Assembly (NCBI GenBank): GCA_021204735.1
Contig: JAJPYV010000366.1
Location: 1 to 22,339, forward strand
Source of the DNA: Prevotella sp.
GTDB taxonomy: Bacteria > Bacteroidota > Bacteroidia > Bacteroidales > Bacteroidaceae
Length of the DNA stretch: 22,339 bases
Reading direction: 5' to 3'
The notes under the pieces are model-generated. The model searched no databases. It had not been told where the DNA came from and saw only the letters and a list, made by a program, of their open reading frames with translations. This document shows, one piece after another, positions 1 through 9,450 of this stretch. Every line of letters begins with the position of its first letter. Position 1 is the stretch's first letter. The position numbers were made by a program, and so were the translations under genes.

Positions 1-40
1 ATATTAATATATTTTAACTGATAGGATAAATATGATTCTG

Positions 41-94
41 AAAAAAATCCCCATCCTGTTATGAAGTATATAATTACTTCGTGCAGAATGGGGA
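41..94 (-). terminator. Rho-independent terminator of the SusC/SusD operon
   Basis: Read on the minus strand, an 11-bp stem (arms 84-94 and 48-58, core TCCCCAT/ATGGGGA with one G-U pair) is followed directly by seven T residues (A-run at 41-47 on the plus strand). The loop holds a second perfect 6-bp stem, GAAGTA/TACTTC (63-68 and 75-80). It begins 26 nt past the stop codon of the lipoprotein gene, the place expected for the end of this operon. The remaining bases 1-40 show no gene. Confidence 0.85.
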
Positions 95-120
95 CTTCAA
101 TGAATATATCAAAAAACCTG

Positions 121-2055
121 TTACTTCAGCTTCTTTAAGTCAGCCGGAACTTTCTTAAAAGACAATGTCTTATTTGAAAGAACCTTTTTGAACATGTTCC
201 TCTTTGAGTTGAAAACTCCGTTAATAAGCGAGCTGCTTATACGGTTGTTCGTCAAGTCAATCTTTCGGAGACTTCTTGGAACTTTTGCAAAGTCCTCTAT
301 CTCTTTAACCTGACTTGCATTTAAGCCAGAAGGATCTGTAAAGAATGCCTCGTATGCACCACCAAAGTAACCATATCCACCATAATAATTATTTATATGG
401 TAGATTGTTCCGAAATCACATTCATAATAACTGCCTTCTTGGTAAACCCAACTGGTTGGTGTACCATCTGTGTAATCAGGGAGCAATGTACCGAAGTCTG
501 AGCCATAAACAATGTATGTGGTACCAGATTCTTCATAAGTCAAACCTGTATTTTGGTTAATGAAACTGATATATCCATCACTATCCATAGTAAATATCAA
601 ACCATCTGTACTATCAGTCCATGGATAAACCTTGTACTCATTTGGATTTGCAGAGTTCTGGTATAAAATCACACCTTCATCTACACCCTCGTAAATACCT
701 CCAACATAAGTTCCACTTTGATCCGTAACAAAGGCAGGTTCCAAATTATAGTAGAAATAACCTGTGAGAATTGGATCCCAACTTGCCTCACTGGTCGTTG
801 AAGTACTTGATCTAAAATAGAATCTCGTTGAAGAACTGCCTACCATTTCTCCACTTGCATTATAAGTAATTACCACCATATAGTAATAACCTGTTTCTGA
901 CAACTGAACACTAATTGAAGTTCCGCTTTCACTAATAGTTTCGGCATCTAATTCTCCTTCATTGATAGCCTCAATAATAGCATCAATGTCATCACCATCA
1001 GCAGCCACATAATACTTGGCAGATGCGACATCATCACCAAAGGTAATAGTACCTTGTGCATAGTCATTATTATATGTATCAGTCAAACGACCTGTATAAG
1101 TAAAGGAAGACGAATAGTCAGTAAGTTGATAACCAGGAAGAGCCACAGCAAACAATCCTTCACTATCAGTCAAATAAAGGTCCTCACCCACTTGAGCGAT
1201 CATAGACCCTCCTGGCATCGTTATAACACCGTCTTTCAATGTACCGAACAATTCTGGTGCGTTCTGCTTTACAAAGTCAACACTATATCCATTCATCACA
1301 TAATACATCACATAACTAAAGAATAGTATCTCACCTTCTTCCGTGTAATATGCTCCTGTGTAGAACGTATCATCTAAATATACATAGTTAGGATCAGTGG
1401 CATCAATCGTGATATAATGGTCTCCGTCTGCGAATGAGAAGAAATATCCATACTCCTGTCCAAATGCATTATTCGCTGTATAGGCATTCACAAGGCGATA
1501 ACGACCAGGCGTAACCACACTTTCCTGAATCTCAACCTCGTATGTCAACTCTGGAGCACTATATAAGCTTGTCAACAGTGCCTCACGATAAGTAGCATAT
1601 CCATCCATTGTCTTCCACTCTGACATACCTGCCGAGAAAGAATATGATGAAGATCCGTAAGGTGTAGTATAAGACGCATCACTAATGGCTACAGTAATTT
1701 CATCGTAAACACCATAATCAATATTTGTAGGGTCATACGTAAATGTAAGATAAGCCACTGAAGCTCCATCAGCAAAAGTTACTGAGGAAGTCGTTGCCTC
1801 GCAGTTGCTGCCGTATGGCAAATTAATTTCCAATGGCACAGTCAGGCTACCGCTCGTGTTCATGCGGTTCACCGGTATCTGAAAACTGCTTTCCGAAGAA
1901 GTCAGTTCAACGGTGCTTGAAAGGGTGTTGCTGAAATAAACCTGCTCACCTTCCGCTGTCGCTCCTGTGTATTCATATTCTTCCGTACATGAAACCAACG
2001 AGAAAGCCAGTACGGAGAAGAGGAGCATTGCGCAATAACTGAATATTTTGTTCAT
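121..2055 (-). CDS. Surface lipoprotein in the SusE position, function unknown
   Basis: This 644-residue protein starts with a signal peptide and lipobox LVSC, giving a lipidated Cys23 followed by TEEYEY. Acidic residues just after the Cys resemble the Bacteroidota surface-export signal, so an outer-leaflet location is likely. The first ~150 mature residues read as beta-strand-rich (possibly Calx-beta-like), and the rest is rich in Tyr, Gly, Ser and Asp, as in binding lipoproteins encoded after SusD. I recognise no catalytic motif. It lies 29 nt after susD on the same strand and ends at the operon terminator, so it is probably an accessory ligand-binding protein of the SusC/SusD transporter. 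The last ~60 residues differ: they are strongly basic (about 16 Lys/Arg against 5 acidic), unlike the acidic, aromatic body. The class is sure, the function is not. Confidence 0.8.
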   Translation of the reverse strand: MNKIFSYCAMLLFSVLAFSLVSCTEEYEYTGATAEGEQVYFSNTLSSTVELTSSESSFQIPVNRMNTSGSLTVPLEINLPYGSNCEATTSSVTFADGASVAYLTFTYDPTNIDYGVYDEITVAISDASYTTPYGSSSYSFSAGMSEWKTMDGYATYREALLTSLYSAPELTYEVEIQESVVTPGRYRLVNAYTANNAFGQEYGYFFSFADGDHYITIDATDPNYVYLDDTFYTGAYYTEEGEILFFSYVMYYVMNGYSVDFVKQNAPELFGTLKDGVITMPGGSMIAQVGEDLYLTDSEGLFAVALPGYQLTDYSSSFTYTGRLTDTYNNDYAQGTITFGDDVASAKYYVAADGDDIDAIIEAINEGELDAETISESGTSISVQLSETGYYYMVVITYNASGEMVGSSSTRFYFRSSTSTTSEASWDPILTGYFYYNLEPAFVTDQSGTYVGGIYEGVDEGVILYQNSANPNEYKVYPWTDSTDGLIFTMDSDGYISFINQNTGLTYEESGTTYIVYGSDFGTLLPDYTDGTPTSWVYQEGSYYECDFGTIYHINNYYGGYGYFGGAYEAFFTDPSGLNASQVKEIEDFAKVPRSLRKIDLTNNRISSSLINGVFNSKRNMFKKVLSNKTLSFKKVPADLKKLK

Positions 2056-2084
2056 TGTATTACTTTTTAATTATTATTTTCTTA

Positions 2085-3686
2085 TCATTCAACCCACGGC
2101 GTGTACAAATCGGTAGGGTCAGGGTTGTTATAGTCAGCCACAGCCGTGTTGCCCTCTCCTTCTGTCCTTACAATTACCCAATTCATCCATGCTGGACGGG
2201 TAGTAGTATTGAGACATTCAGCATCCATGTGGTTCGTACCTGCATAACCACGTGTTACAGGGTAGTTGAGACGCTTGATATCAAAGAATGTCTGCCCTTC
2301 GCCCCAAAGTTCTACTCTCTTCTGGAAGATAATTTCCTCAATGACTTCATCCTGACTAGTAACCTTGCAACTATATTTGCTGTCACGATATGACTTCATG
2401 AAACTCTCCAAAAGACCAGTCGCACGTGAAACGTCGCCCTGTTGTGCAGCAGCTTCCATTTCTATGAAATACATTTCCTCAACACGCATGAGAGGTACAC
2501 CAACTGCGGCTGCAATAGTATAAGTACTATTATCTCCGCTTCCCGGACGGAATTTCAATGAAGCATAGTCCATCAAGCTCGCCCCAATCTCATCATCAAC
2601 ATACGTGTTCTTACCATATAATGTAGAACCTTCTGGAGCTTTCCACATCAACTTACGCCAGTCGGTATTACTTATGCGGTCATATACTGAAGCGTCAATC
2701 AACAATGGAGCTACACTGGCATATCCGTATGTAGTTTCATCGCACAGCCAGGAAACCCAGTTGAAGTGATAGCCATTGGTGGTTTCAGCAGTGTACTGCA
2801 TACCCCACATCCACTTGCTGATATCATTGAAGCCTGTTGATGTACTGAGTGCGTCGTTTTCTGTCATAGGAACTGTCGAAGATGCATCAATAGCAAGCCT
2901 TGCGTATTTCTCTGCATTGGCATAATCCTCAAGCCACATATAATAACGTGCCTTCAAGCCATAAACTGCATCCAAGTGAGGTAGTGTCTTAGTTGTCATT
3001 GTAAAATCAGAAATGTGACTTTCTGCCATATTCAAATCTTCCAAGATGAACTCTGCCATTTCAGCTTTGGAAGCACGTGGATTGCTGCGTGCCTCACTCT
3101 CCGTTGTGGTCTCAGTGATAATAGGAACTGTAAGTCCAGATATGTTGTTGCCAGCAGGACTGTATGGAGTAGTGACATCATTCTCAAGGAACTCATATTC
3201 ACGTGCCATGTCAAGATATATCATTGCACGGTAAGCACGTGCGGCTGCGAGGTAACCCAATTGGTCATCTCCGGCTGTCATCTCGTCTATAGTGCCTATA
3301 AGATTGTTCGTGGTATTGACCATTTTATTCTGGAAATTCCAAAGAAACTGACCGTAAACATAGTCCTGCCCCATATAGGTATTCGACATCCAAGATTCAA
3401 ACCAGTTATAACCACTGTTGTCATACCTTGCTATGTCTTGTGTCTCTGCATCACGAATGTGCATGATTGCAGGATAACCCCATGAGAAATAGTAACTGGA
3501 GTTCCAATAATTGATTGCATACGCAGGTATAGCCAACAGCAATCCTTCTGTTGCGGAAGATGAGGCCTCTACCTGCGACTGTGTAGCGCCGCTCGTTGGC
3601 TCGGTCTCTTCAATACATCCTGTCAACGACACGGAGGACACGGCAAACAGCATAAGGCTCAGTCCGTATATAATTATTTTTTTCAT
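2085..3686 (-). CDS. SusD/RagB family outer-membrane nutrient-binding lipoprotein
   Basis: A 533-residue SusD homologue. The signal peptide ends in lipobox LTGC, so Cys24 is lipidated, and the following IEETE is a likely surface-export signal. The N-terminal half has the helical TPR-like repeats of the family (for example YLAAARAYRAMIYLDMARE). The C-terminal half has the SusD/RagB signatures VPLMRVEEMYFIEMEAA and ELWGEGQTFFDIKRL. Proteins of this family cap the SusC barrel and bind glycans, glycopeptides or peptides before import. The gene lies 21 nt after susC and 29 nt before the downstream lipoprotein, all on one transcript. Length is normal for the family. The ligand cannot be read from sequence alone. 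Confidence 0.95.
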   Translation of the reverse strand: MKKIIIYGLSLMLFAVSSVSLTGCIEETEPTSGATQSQVEASSSATEGLLLAIPAYAINYWNSSYYFSWGYPAIMHIRDAETQDIARYDNSGYNWFESWMSNTYMGQDYVYGQFLWNFQNKMVNTTNNLIGTIDEMTAGDDQLGYLAAARAYRAMIYLDMAREYEFLENDVTTPYSPAGNNISGLTVPIITETTTESEARSNPRASKAEMAEFILEDLNMAESHISDFTMTTKTLPHLDAVYGLKARYYMWLEDYANAEKYARLAIDASSTVPMTENDALSTSTGFNDISKWMWGMQYTAETTNGYHFNWVSWLCDETTYGYASVAPLLIDASVYDRISNTDWRKLMWKAPEGSTLYGKNTYVDDEIGASLMDYASLKFRPGSGDNSTYTIAAAVGVPLMRVEEMYFIEMEAAAQQGDVSRATGLLESFMKSYRDSKYSCKVTSQDEVIEEIIFQKRVELWGEGQTFFDIKRLNYPVTRGYAGTNHMDAECLNTTTRPAWMNWVIVRTEGEGNTAVADYNNPDPTDLYTPWVE

Positions 3687-3707
3687 ATCTATATTCCGTT
3701 TATATTA

Positions 3708-6700
3708 TTAAAATGTTACAGTGAGTCCTCCCGATATCGTACGCATCGGTGAATAGTAAGCATTGGATGTACTTCCTGTTATACTTTGGCGTGGGTCGAG
3801 ACCCTGACGCTTTGACCAAAGCCAGAGGTTTGTTCCAGTAACGTAAACACGCAAGTTGTTTATTCCAATCTTCGAAAGGGAATTCTTTGGAAGAGTATAA
3901 CCTAAATTCAGGTTCTGCAAACAAAGATATGAGCCGCTGACAAGGAAACGGTCGGAAGTAGATGCCATGTAGGTGTAATTATACTCAAGACGAGGTACAT
4001 TAGTGTACATATTGTCTGTGGTCCATGAGTTTTCGAGGTCTGCATGATAAGCATAACCTATGCCACCTGCTCCCATCAAACTCTGATATGAGGAATCGTA
4101 AACCTTACCACCAAGCTGGTATGTAAAGTCAGCAGAGAGGTCGAAGCCCTTGAATGTGAATGTAGTACCAAAACCACCATAACATTTCGGAAGTGCCGTA
4201 CCACAAAGGTGCATCGTTGCCTCACTGGCATTAGTGGTTGTTTCCTGACCAGTAACAGTATATTTTGCTATACCATATTCATCATATACTTGGTTGCCCT
4301 CAGCATCATATTCATACTCGATGATATCCTTCCAATAAAGAGCATCACCAGTCGCAGGATCCACACCTGCGAATTTTGGCAGATACCATGTATATACAGG
4401 CTCTCCCTCTCCATAGTAATAGTTGGAAGAACTATAACCTCTTACACCGTCAACCATCGTTGTCTTGTTCTCTGTCGGCATTGAGGTAATCTTGTTCTTG
4501 TAGGATGTGAAATTGAGGTTCAAGCCCCACTCAAAGTCCTTTGTCCTGATAACTGTTCCGTTTAACTCTACCTCAACACCGGTGTTTGCCATATTGCCGA
4601 TATTGTCATAATAGCCGGTATATCCATACGAAGGAGGCAATGTGAACCAAGCGAGCATATCCGAAGTCTTTCTGTAGAAATACTCTATACTACCTGCCAA
4701 ACGACCCTTGAAGAATGAGAACTCAAATCCTGTGTTGAAGTTTCCGCTCTTCTCCCATGTGATGTTCTCATTTCCCTTAGTGGATGAAGGAGTAAGAGAT
4801 ATACTTCCATCTGAATTGGTGATTGAATATGTGTCTGTATAAAGGTAATTGCCGATGTTGTCGTTTCCTTGCTCACCGTATGATGCCTTGAACTTCAACT
4901 CGTCAAGCCATGATACGTTATTAAGCCATTTCTCCTTTGTGAGAATCCATGCACCACCTGCTGACCAGAAATTTCCCCAACGGTGGTCTGGGTGGAATCT
5001 TGAGGATGCATCACGACGGTATGATACCGAACCGAAATACTTGTTGTCGTAGTTGTACTGGATACGTCCAAAATAACCTTCTGTATTATAGTCGGTTGTG
5101 TAAGAATCCATCGTACCGTCTATGATTGCACCAGAAAGTTCTGTATTTGCAATAGAGAAAATACCTGTCTTGTAACCATAAAGAATATATTCACGTGACC
5201 TGTAATACTCGTGACCTACCATCGCATCAATCTCATTCTTTCCATAGATGTGGTGCCATGTCAAAAGCTGTTGGTAATTGTACGACCAAACACGGGTGTG
5301 ATACTTTGATACAGAACCGCCTATATTGGCATTCTGACCATAATATGGATTGGCAAGGTCTGACTCCCTACCCTCATCAACCATCACGTTGTTGGTAGAA
5401 GTGAACTTGAAATCCTTTAAGAAACGAATCTCTGCAGAGCCCACTGCTGTAAACGTACTTCCTTCCACGTTGTTAGTGTCGAAACGGAGGTCACTCAATG
5501 GATTCGACTGTGAGAGATAAGGACGGGAGATACCTATAACATCACCGTCACCATAATCGTACATCACCTTGCCCGTTGTCGAGTCAACCACCTTGTTTCC
5601 ATTAGCATCACGGATATAAAGCGAATAGATTGGCGCCGTGTTCCTAAGAGCCAAGACGCTACCAGAGGAATTACTTGAACCATCATCTGTGATATAATTG
5701 GAATTCATGTGAGCGTAGGTGAAGTTACCAGAAAGTTTCAACCATGGTCTTAATTGATAATCTGCTTTCAAACGACCACTGAAACGTTCATAGTCTGAAC
5801 TCGGTATAATACCGCCTTGTTTCAGATAGTTAGCTGATCCGTAGAACGAACCTTGGTTGTTGTTTCCCGATGCCGTAACTGTGTATTCCTGACGGAAGCT
5901 GCTCTTATAGGTAGCATCTGCCCAATCATCAGGCAACAACAAATATGTGTTACCATTGTTGGTAATCAACCTGCCAAGCGTGGCATTTGGGTTTAGCTTG
6001 CCGTTAGTACCGATAAGGTTCTGACCTTCTGGCAACGTGTAAACATTGTATTGCAAACCGTAAGAGGCATTGTCAATCATGTTATTGTTAGTCCAAGTGT
6101 AGGCATCCTCTGCACTCATGCCCAAAGTATTTGTCGCATAATTGTTCAGATTCCTATAATAAAGCTCGTAATAACCCGCAGGGCTCTTTACGGTCTTGTA
6201 ATCTGGTATGGCACGTGAGTTACCTCCCCATTTGGCATCAACAGTAATCGAAGATGTTCCACCTTTTCCTGCCTTTGTAGTGATGATTACCACACCGTTG
6301 GCACCACGGGCACCATAAAGAGCGGCAGAAGCTGCATCTTTCAACACTGTCATTGACTCGATATCACCAGGATTGATACTGTTGAAGTCTCCATCGAAAG
6401 GAGCTCCGTCAACGATGATAAGAGGTGAGTTGCCAGCATTTATAGAACTGATACCACGTACTCGGATATTGAATGATTCCTGACCAGGCTGACCTGTAGC
6501 AGAATTTATCTGCACACCTGCCACTTTTCCAGTAAGAGCCTGCAAGGCGTTGGAGTCAGAAATCTTTTCTATATCATCTGACTTGACGACGGCTGCCGAA
6601 CCTGTAAATGCTGATTTCTTGGCAGTTCCGTATGCGACAACAAGAATCTCATCAAGGTTCTCCTGGTTTGATACCAAAGCCACCCTAACGCGCCCGTTTT

Positions 6701-6959
6701 TCACGGTAACATCTTGAGTTTCCATGCCGACGTATGAAACCCTCAACTTAGTACTGCCCTTAGGCATTGTAAGCGAGAACTTTCCATCAGCGTCTGTCAC
6801 AGCACCTACGTTGTTGGCACCAATGACACGAACCGATGCGCCTATAATCGGCTGGCCGTCATCTTGAGACACAACGGTTCCTGTAACTGCTGTTTGAGCC
6901 AAAGCCATTCCTATCGACAAGAATAGCCCCGCAAAAATCATAGTTAATTTTCTTTTCAT
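3708..6959 (-). CDS. SusC/RagA family TonB-linked outer-membrane transporter
   Basis: A 1083-residue TonB-dependent transporter that imports ligand captured by its SusD partner. A signal peptide (cleavage probably after ALA, residue 21) is followed by a carboxypeptidase-regulatory-like domain (about 25-98; VTGTVVSQDDGQPIIGASV). Then come a TonB-box-like stretch, NLDEILVVAYG (101-111), and the plug domain, with GKVAGVQI, the family motif IRVRGISSINAGNSPLIIVD (165-184) and AALYGARGANGVVIITTKAG (212-231). The remainder is the 22-strand barrel, ending in the typical C-terminal Phe. No N-terminal sigma/anti-sigma signalling extension (STN domain) is present, so it is probably not a FecA-type transducer. 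It is the first gene of its operon, about 50 nt from a good promoter. Length is intact. The substrate is unknown. Confidence 0.96.
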   Translation of the reverse strand: MKRKLTMIFAGLFLSIGMALAQTAVTGTVVSQDDGQPIIGASVRVIGANNVGAVTDADGKFSLTMPKGSTKLRVSYVGMETQDVTVKNGRVRVALVSNQENLDEILVVAYGTAKKSAFTGSAAVVKSDDIEKISDSNALQALTGKVAGVQINSATGQPGQESFNIRVRGISSINAGNSPLIIVDGAPFDGDFNSINPGDIESMTVLKDAASAALYGARGANGVVIITTKAGKGGTSSITVDAKWGGNSRAIPDYKTVKSPAGYYELYYRNLNNYATNTLGMSAEDAYTWTNNNMIDNASYGLQYNVYTLPEGQNLIGTNGKLNPNATLGRLITNNGNTYLLLPDDWADATYKSSFRQEYTVTASGNNNQGSFYGSANYLKQGGIIPSSDYERFSGRLKADYQLRPWLKLSGNFTYAHMNSNYITDDGSSNSSGSVLALRNTAPIYSLYIRDANGNKVVDSTTGKVMYDYGDGDVIGISRPYLSQSNPLSDLRFDTNNVEGSTFTAVGSAEIRFLKDFKFTSTNNVMVDEGRESDLANPYYGQNANIGGSVSKYHTRVWSYNYQQLLTWHHIYGKNEIDAMVGHEYYRSREYILYGYKTGIFSIANTELSGAIIDGTMDSYTTDYNTEGYFGRIQYNYDNKYFGSVSYRRDASSRFHPDHRWGNFWSAGGAWILTKEKWLNNVSWLDELKFKASYGEQGNDNIGNYLYTDTYSITNSDGSISLTPSSTKGNENITWEKSGNFNTGFEFSFFKGRLAGSIEYFYRKTSDMLAWFTLPPSYGYTGYYDNIGNMANTGVEVELNGTVIRTKDFEWGLNLNFTSYKNKITSMPTENKTTMVDGVRGYSSSNYYYGEGEPVYTWYLPKFAGVDPATGDALYWKDIIEYEYDAEGNQVYDEYGIAKYTVTGQETTTNASEATMHLCGTALPKCYGGFGTTFTFKGFDLSADFTYQLGGKVYDSSYQSLMGAGGIGYAYHADLENSWTTDNMYTNVPRLEYNYTYMASTSDRFLVSGSYLCLQNLNLGYTLPKNSLSKIGINNLRVYVTGTNLWLWSKRQGLDPRQSITGSTSNAYYSPMRTISGGLTVTF

Positions 6960-7268
6960 AAATACTCTCTCTTAATTAAATAAAAAATGAATAATAATAC
7001 TTTTTATCTCGTTACAAATTTAGAGATTTATTCTCTACTTGCAAATTTTTCCATAAATATTTTTTCAAATTAACAAAGTATTAGTAAGGTTTGCTAACAA
7101 ACTGCAAAATTACGAAAATATTTTGTAAAAGTGTTCAATATAAGCAAAAAAGTTCATTTTTATTATAAATATCACATTCATAGAATAAATATGTAAGCGA
7201 AAATTGTATATATTTTGTAAATAACAAAAATAATCACCTCACTGATACTATCAATTTGCCTGGATAAT
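6960..7268. other. 309-bp AT-rich gap between recG end and susC start
   Basis: The gap carries the susC promoter (7015-7045). The remaining ~220 bp are strongly AT-rich with runs of A and T. I saw no ORF, no GC-rich hairpin ending recG, and no riboswitch-like structure. A second TAnnTTTG match on the minus strand (7105-7112) has no TTTG at the right distance. Confidence 0.5.
7015..7045 (-). promoter_or_regulatory. Bacteroidota-type promoter of the susC operon
   Basis: On the minus strand, a -33 element TTTG (7045-7042) lies exactly 19 bp before a -7 element TAAATTTG (7022-7015), which matches TAnnTTTG. This is the consensus for the primary sigma factor of Bacteroidota. It predicts a transcript start near 7005-7010 and a leader of about 50 nt before the susC ATG at 6959. 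It is the only position in the gap with both elements correctly spaced. Confidence 0.65.
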
Positions 7269-9368
7269 TTATGATATTGCAGCCCAATTGATATTTGTCT
7301 TCCGTAAAGCATCGAGGCGTTGCCAAAGCATTTTATACTCGGTTTTCACGCAAAACGGGTCGCTCTCCACGATTTTGCGAGCCTCGTCACGGGCGAGCTG
7401 TACGAGTTGTCCGTCTCGGGCTATGTCTGCTATTTTGAGATCAAAAGCTATTCCACTCTGTTGTGTTCCTTCAAGGTCACCTGGACCACGCAATTTCAAG
7501 TCTGCCTCAGCAATCTGGAATCCATCGTTGGTTTCACACATTATATCTATGCGGCGACGCGTTACATCACTCAACTTTCGCTTACTGACGAGTATGCAAT
7601 ATGACTGGTCTGCACCCCTGCCTACACGTCCACGCAATTGGTGTAATTGGGAAAGTCCAAACCGTTCAGCATTAAAAATAACCATAACAGAGGCATTAGG
7701 CACGTTGACACCTACCTCAATAACGGTTGTAGCTACAAGTATCTGTGTTTTGCCAGCTACAAAACGTCTCATCTCCTCCTCCTTCTCGGTGGGTTTCATC
7801 TTGCCATGAACCTTACTCAATCGAAATTCAGGGAATGCCACTTTCAATGTTTCAAAACCCTCCTCAAGATTTTTCAGGTCTATCTTCTCGCTCTCCTTAA
7901 TTAATGGGAATACTATGTACACCTGACGACCCTCATTAATTTGCTGGCGTATTCCATTATACAGAGTCGTCATTGCATCATCATACTTATGTATGGTTAC
8001 CACCGGTTTACGACCAGGAGGTAATTCGTCAATCACACTAACATCAAGATCACCGTATATTGTCATCGCCAACGTACGGGGAATTGGTGTAGCTGTCATC
8101 ACAAGTACATGGGGCGGATTATTGCTCTTGTTCCATAACCTCGCCCTCTGCGCTACACCAAAACGGTGTTGCTCGTCGACAACCACAAAACCGAGACGAA
8201 AGAACTGCACAGGGTCCTCGATTACAGCATGTGTCCCGACAAGTATTTTCACACTTCCATCAGCAATACCTTCAAGTATGACCTTCCTTTGTTTACCTTT
8301 AACAATTCCTGTAAGCAACTCCACACGCACATCCATAGAACCGAGAAAATCTCTAAGCGTGGCAAGGTGCTGCTCTGCGAGAATTTCCGTAGGTGCCATG
8401 ATACATGCCTGATAACCATTGTCAATGGCTATCAACATCGACATCAATGCTACCAATGTCTTGCCACTACCCACATCACCTTGCAACAGACGGTTCATTT
8501 GCCGTCCAGAGCCCATGTCTTTCCTAATCTCCTTAATCACCCTTTTCTGTGCATTAGTGAGTGAAAAAGGCAGGTGTTCATAGTAGAATTCATTGAAAAT
8601 AGAACCTACATTATTAAAAATATATCCCCTATATTTGCGTCTTTGGTCGCTCGCATAACGAAGGATATTGAGCTGCACATAAAACAATTCCTCAAACTTC
8701 AGTCGATAACGTGCACTGCTCATGTCATCTGGCGTCTTTGGATAGTGAACATTCCTCAACGCCTCATCCCTCGAAACGAGGTTGAGAGGTTTAATAATAA
8801 ACGGCGGTAGTGTCTCAGCAAATGGTTCTTTTTTATTATCCAATAAGGTCTTAGTCAATTTTTCGATAGCGCGTGAGGTCAATCTCGACTTCTTCATTCG
8901 CTCTGTAGTAATATAATGAGGTTGCATACCCATTTGAGAGAGTTGCAACTCTGAAACATTATCAAGATCCGGATGAGCAAACTGAAAACGATTGTTGAAA
9001 ATTGTAGGACGGCCAAAAACCACGTATTCTGTACCAACCTTATAACTATCCATAATGTACTTAGCACCAGAAAACCATACGATGTCTGCCACACCTGTGC
9101 CGTCGCTTACATGTGCGACCAATCTCGTGCGGTGGAAACCCATATCAAACTTTTCGTAACTCAATATCCTTGCGAGAATTTGCACGAAAGGCATATCTGA
9201 CGAAAGTTCATTGATATGGTAAATCTTACTACGATCTACATATTTATAAGGATAATACTCTATCAAATCACGAAACGTAGCAATCTCTAATTCTTTAACC
9301 AACAACGCCTTGCGATGAGGGCCAACACCTGTGAGATACTGTATGTCCTGATCTAAAAAGTTGAGCAT
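7269..9368 (-). CDS. recG: ATP-dependent DNA helicase RecG
   Basis: A 699-residue RecG, the monomeric helicase that regresses stalled replication forks and branch-migrates Holliday junctions. The N-terminal wedge/OB domain spans about 1-240 (YLTGVGPHRKALL near 11-23). The helicase core shows Walker A GDVGSGKT (297-304), the DEQH box (398-401), TATPIPRT (425-432) and the C-terminal helicase motif HQLRGRVGRG (576-585), followed by the RecG-specific region with LKLRGPGDLEGTQQSG. The length is standard for the family. It lies 82 bp downstream of ispD on the same strand, with an inverted repeat in the gap, and no clear promoter of its own. No clear terminator follows it. Confidence 0.97.
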   Translation of the reverse strand: MLNFLDQDIQYLTGVGPHRKALLVKELEIATFRDLIEYYPYKYVDRSKIYHINELSSDMPFVQILARILSYEKFDMGFHRTRLVAHVSDGTGVADIVWFSGAKYIMDSYKVGTEYVVFGRPTIFNNRFQFAHPDLDNVSELQLSQMGMQPHYITTERMKKSRLTSRAIEKLTKTLLDNKKEPFAETLPPFIIKPLNLVSRDEALRNVHYPKTPDDMSSARYRLKFEELFYVQLNILRYASDQRRKYRGYIFNNVGSIFNEFYYEHLPFSLTNAQKRVIKEIRKDMGSGRQMNRLLQGDVGSGKTLVALMSMLIAIDNGYQACIMAPTEILAEQHLATLRDFLGSMDVRVELLTGIVKGKQRKVILEGIADGSVKILVGTHAVIEDPVQFFRLGFVVVDEQHRFGVAQRARLWNKSNNPPHVLVMTATPIPRTLAMTIYGDLDVSVIDELPPGRKPVVTIHKYDDAMTTLYNGIRQQINEGRQVYIVFPLIKESEKIDLKNLEEGFETLKVAFPEFRLSKVHGKMKPTEKEEEMRRFVAGKTQILVATTVIEVGVNVPNASVMVIFNAERFGLSQLHQLRGRVGRGADQSYCILVSKRKLSDVTRRRIDIMCETNDGFQIAEADLKLRGPGDLEGTQQSGIAFDLKIADIARDGQLVQLARDEARKIVESDPFCVKTEYKMLWQRLDALRKTNINWAAIS

Positions 9369-9385
9369 TATTCGTATATATAAAT

Positions 9386-9435
9386 ATAGGTAGCAACCGC
9401 ATATAATATAATAATACGATTTGGTTGTTACCTAT
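9386..9435. repeat. 13-bp imperfect inverted repeat between ispD and recG
   Basis: Arms ATAGGTAGCAACC (9386-9398) and GGTTGTTACCTAT (9423-9435) match at 12 of 13 positions, and the exception is a G-U pair in RNA. They are separated by a 24-nt AT-rich spacer. The repeat fills most of the gap between ispD and recG. No T-run follows it on the minus strand, so it is not a classical terminator. It could be a leader hairpin of recG or a binding site for a dimeric protein. Confidence 0.55.
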
Positions 9436-9450
9436 TATAATAAAAACTAT

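Noticed and set aside
7105..7112. Second TAnnTTTG match upstream of susC
   Set aside because: No TTTG is found about 19 bp upstream on the minus strand, and the 7015-7045 promoter has both elements.
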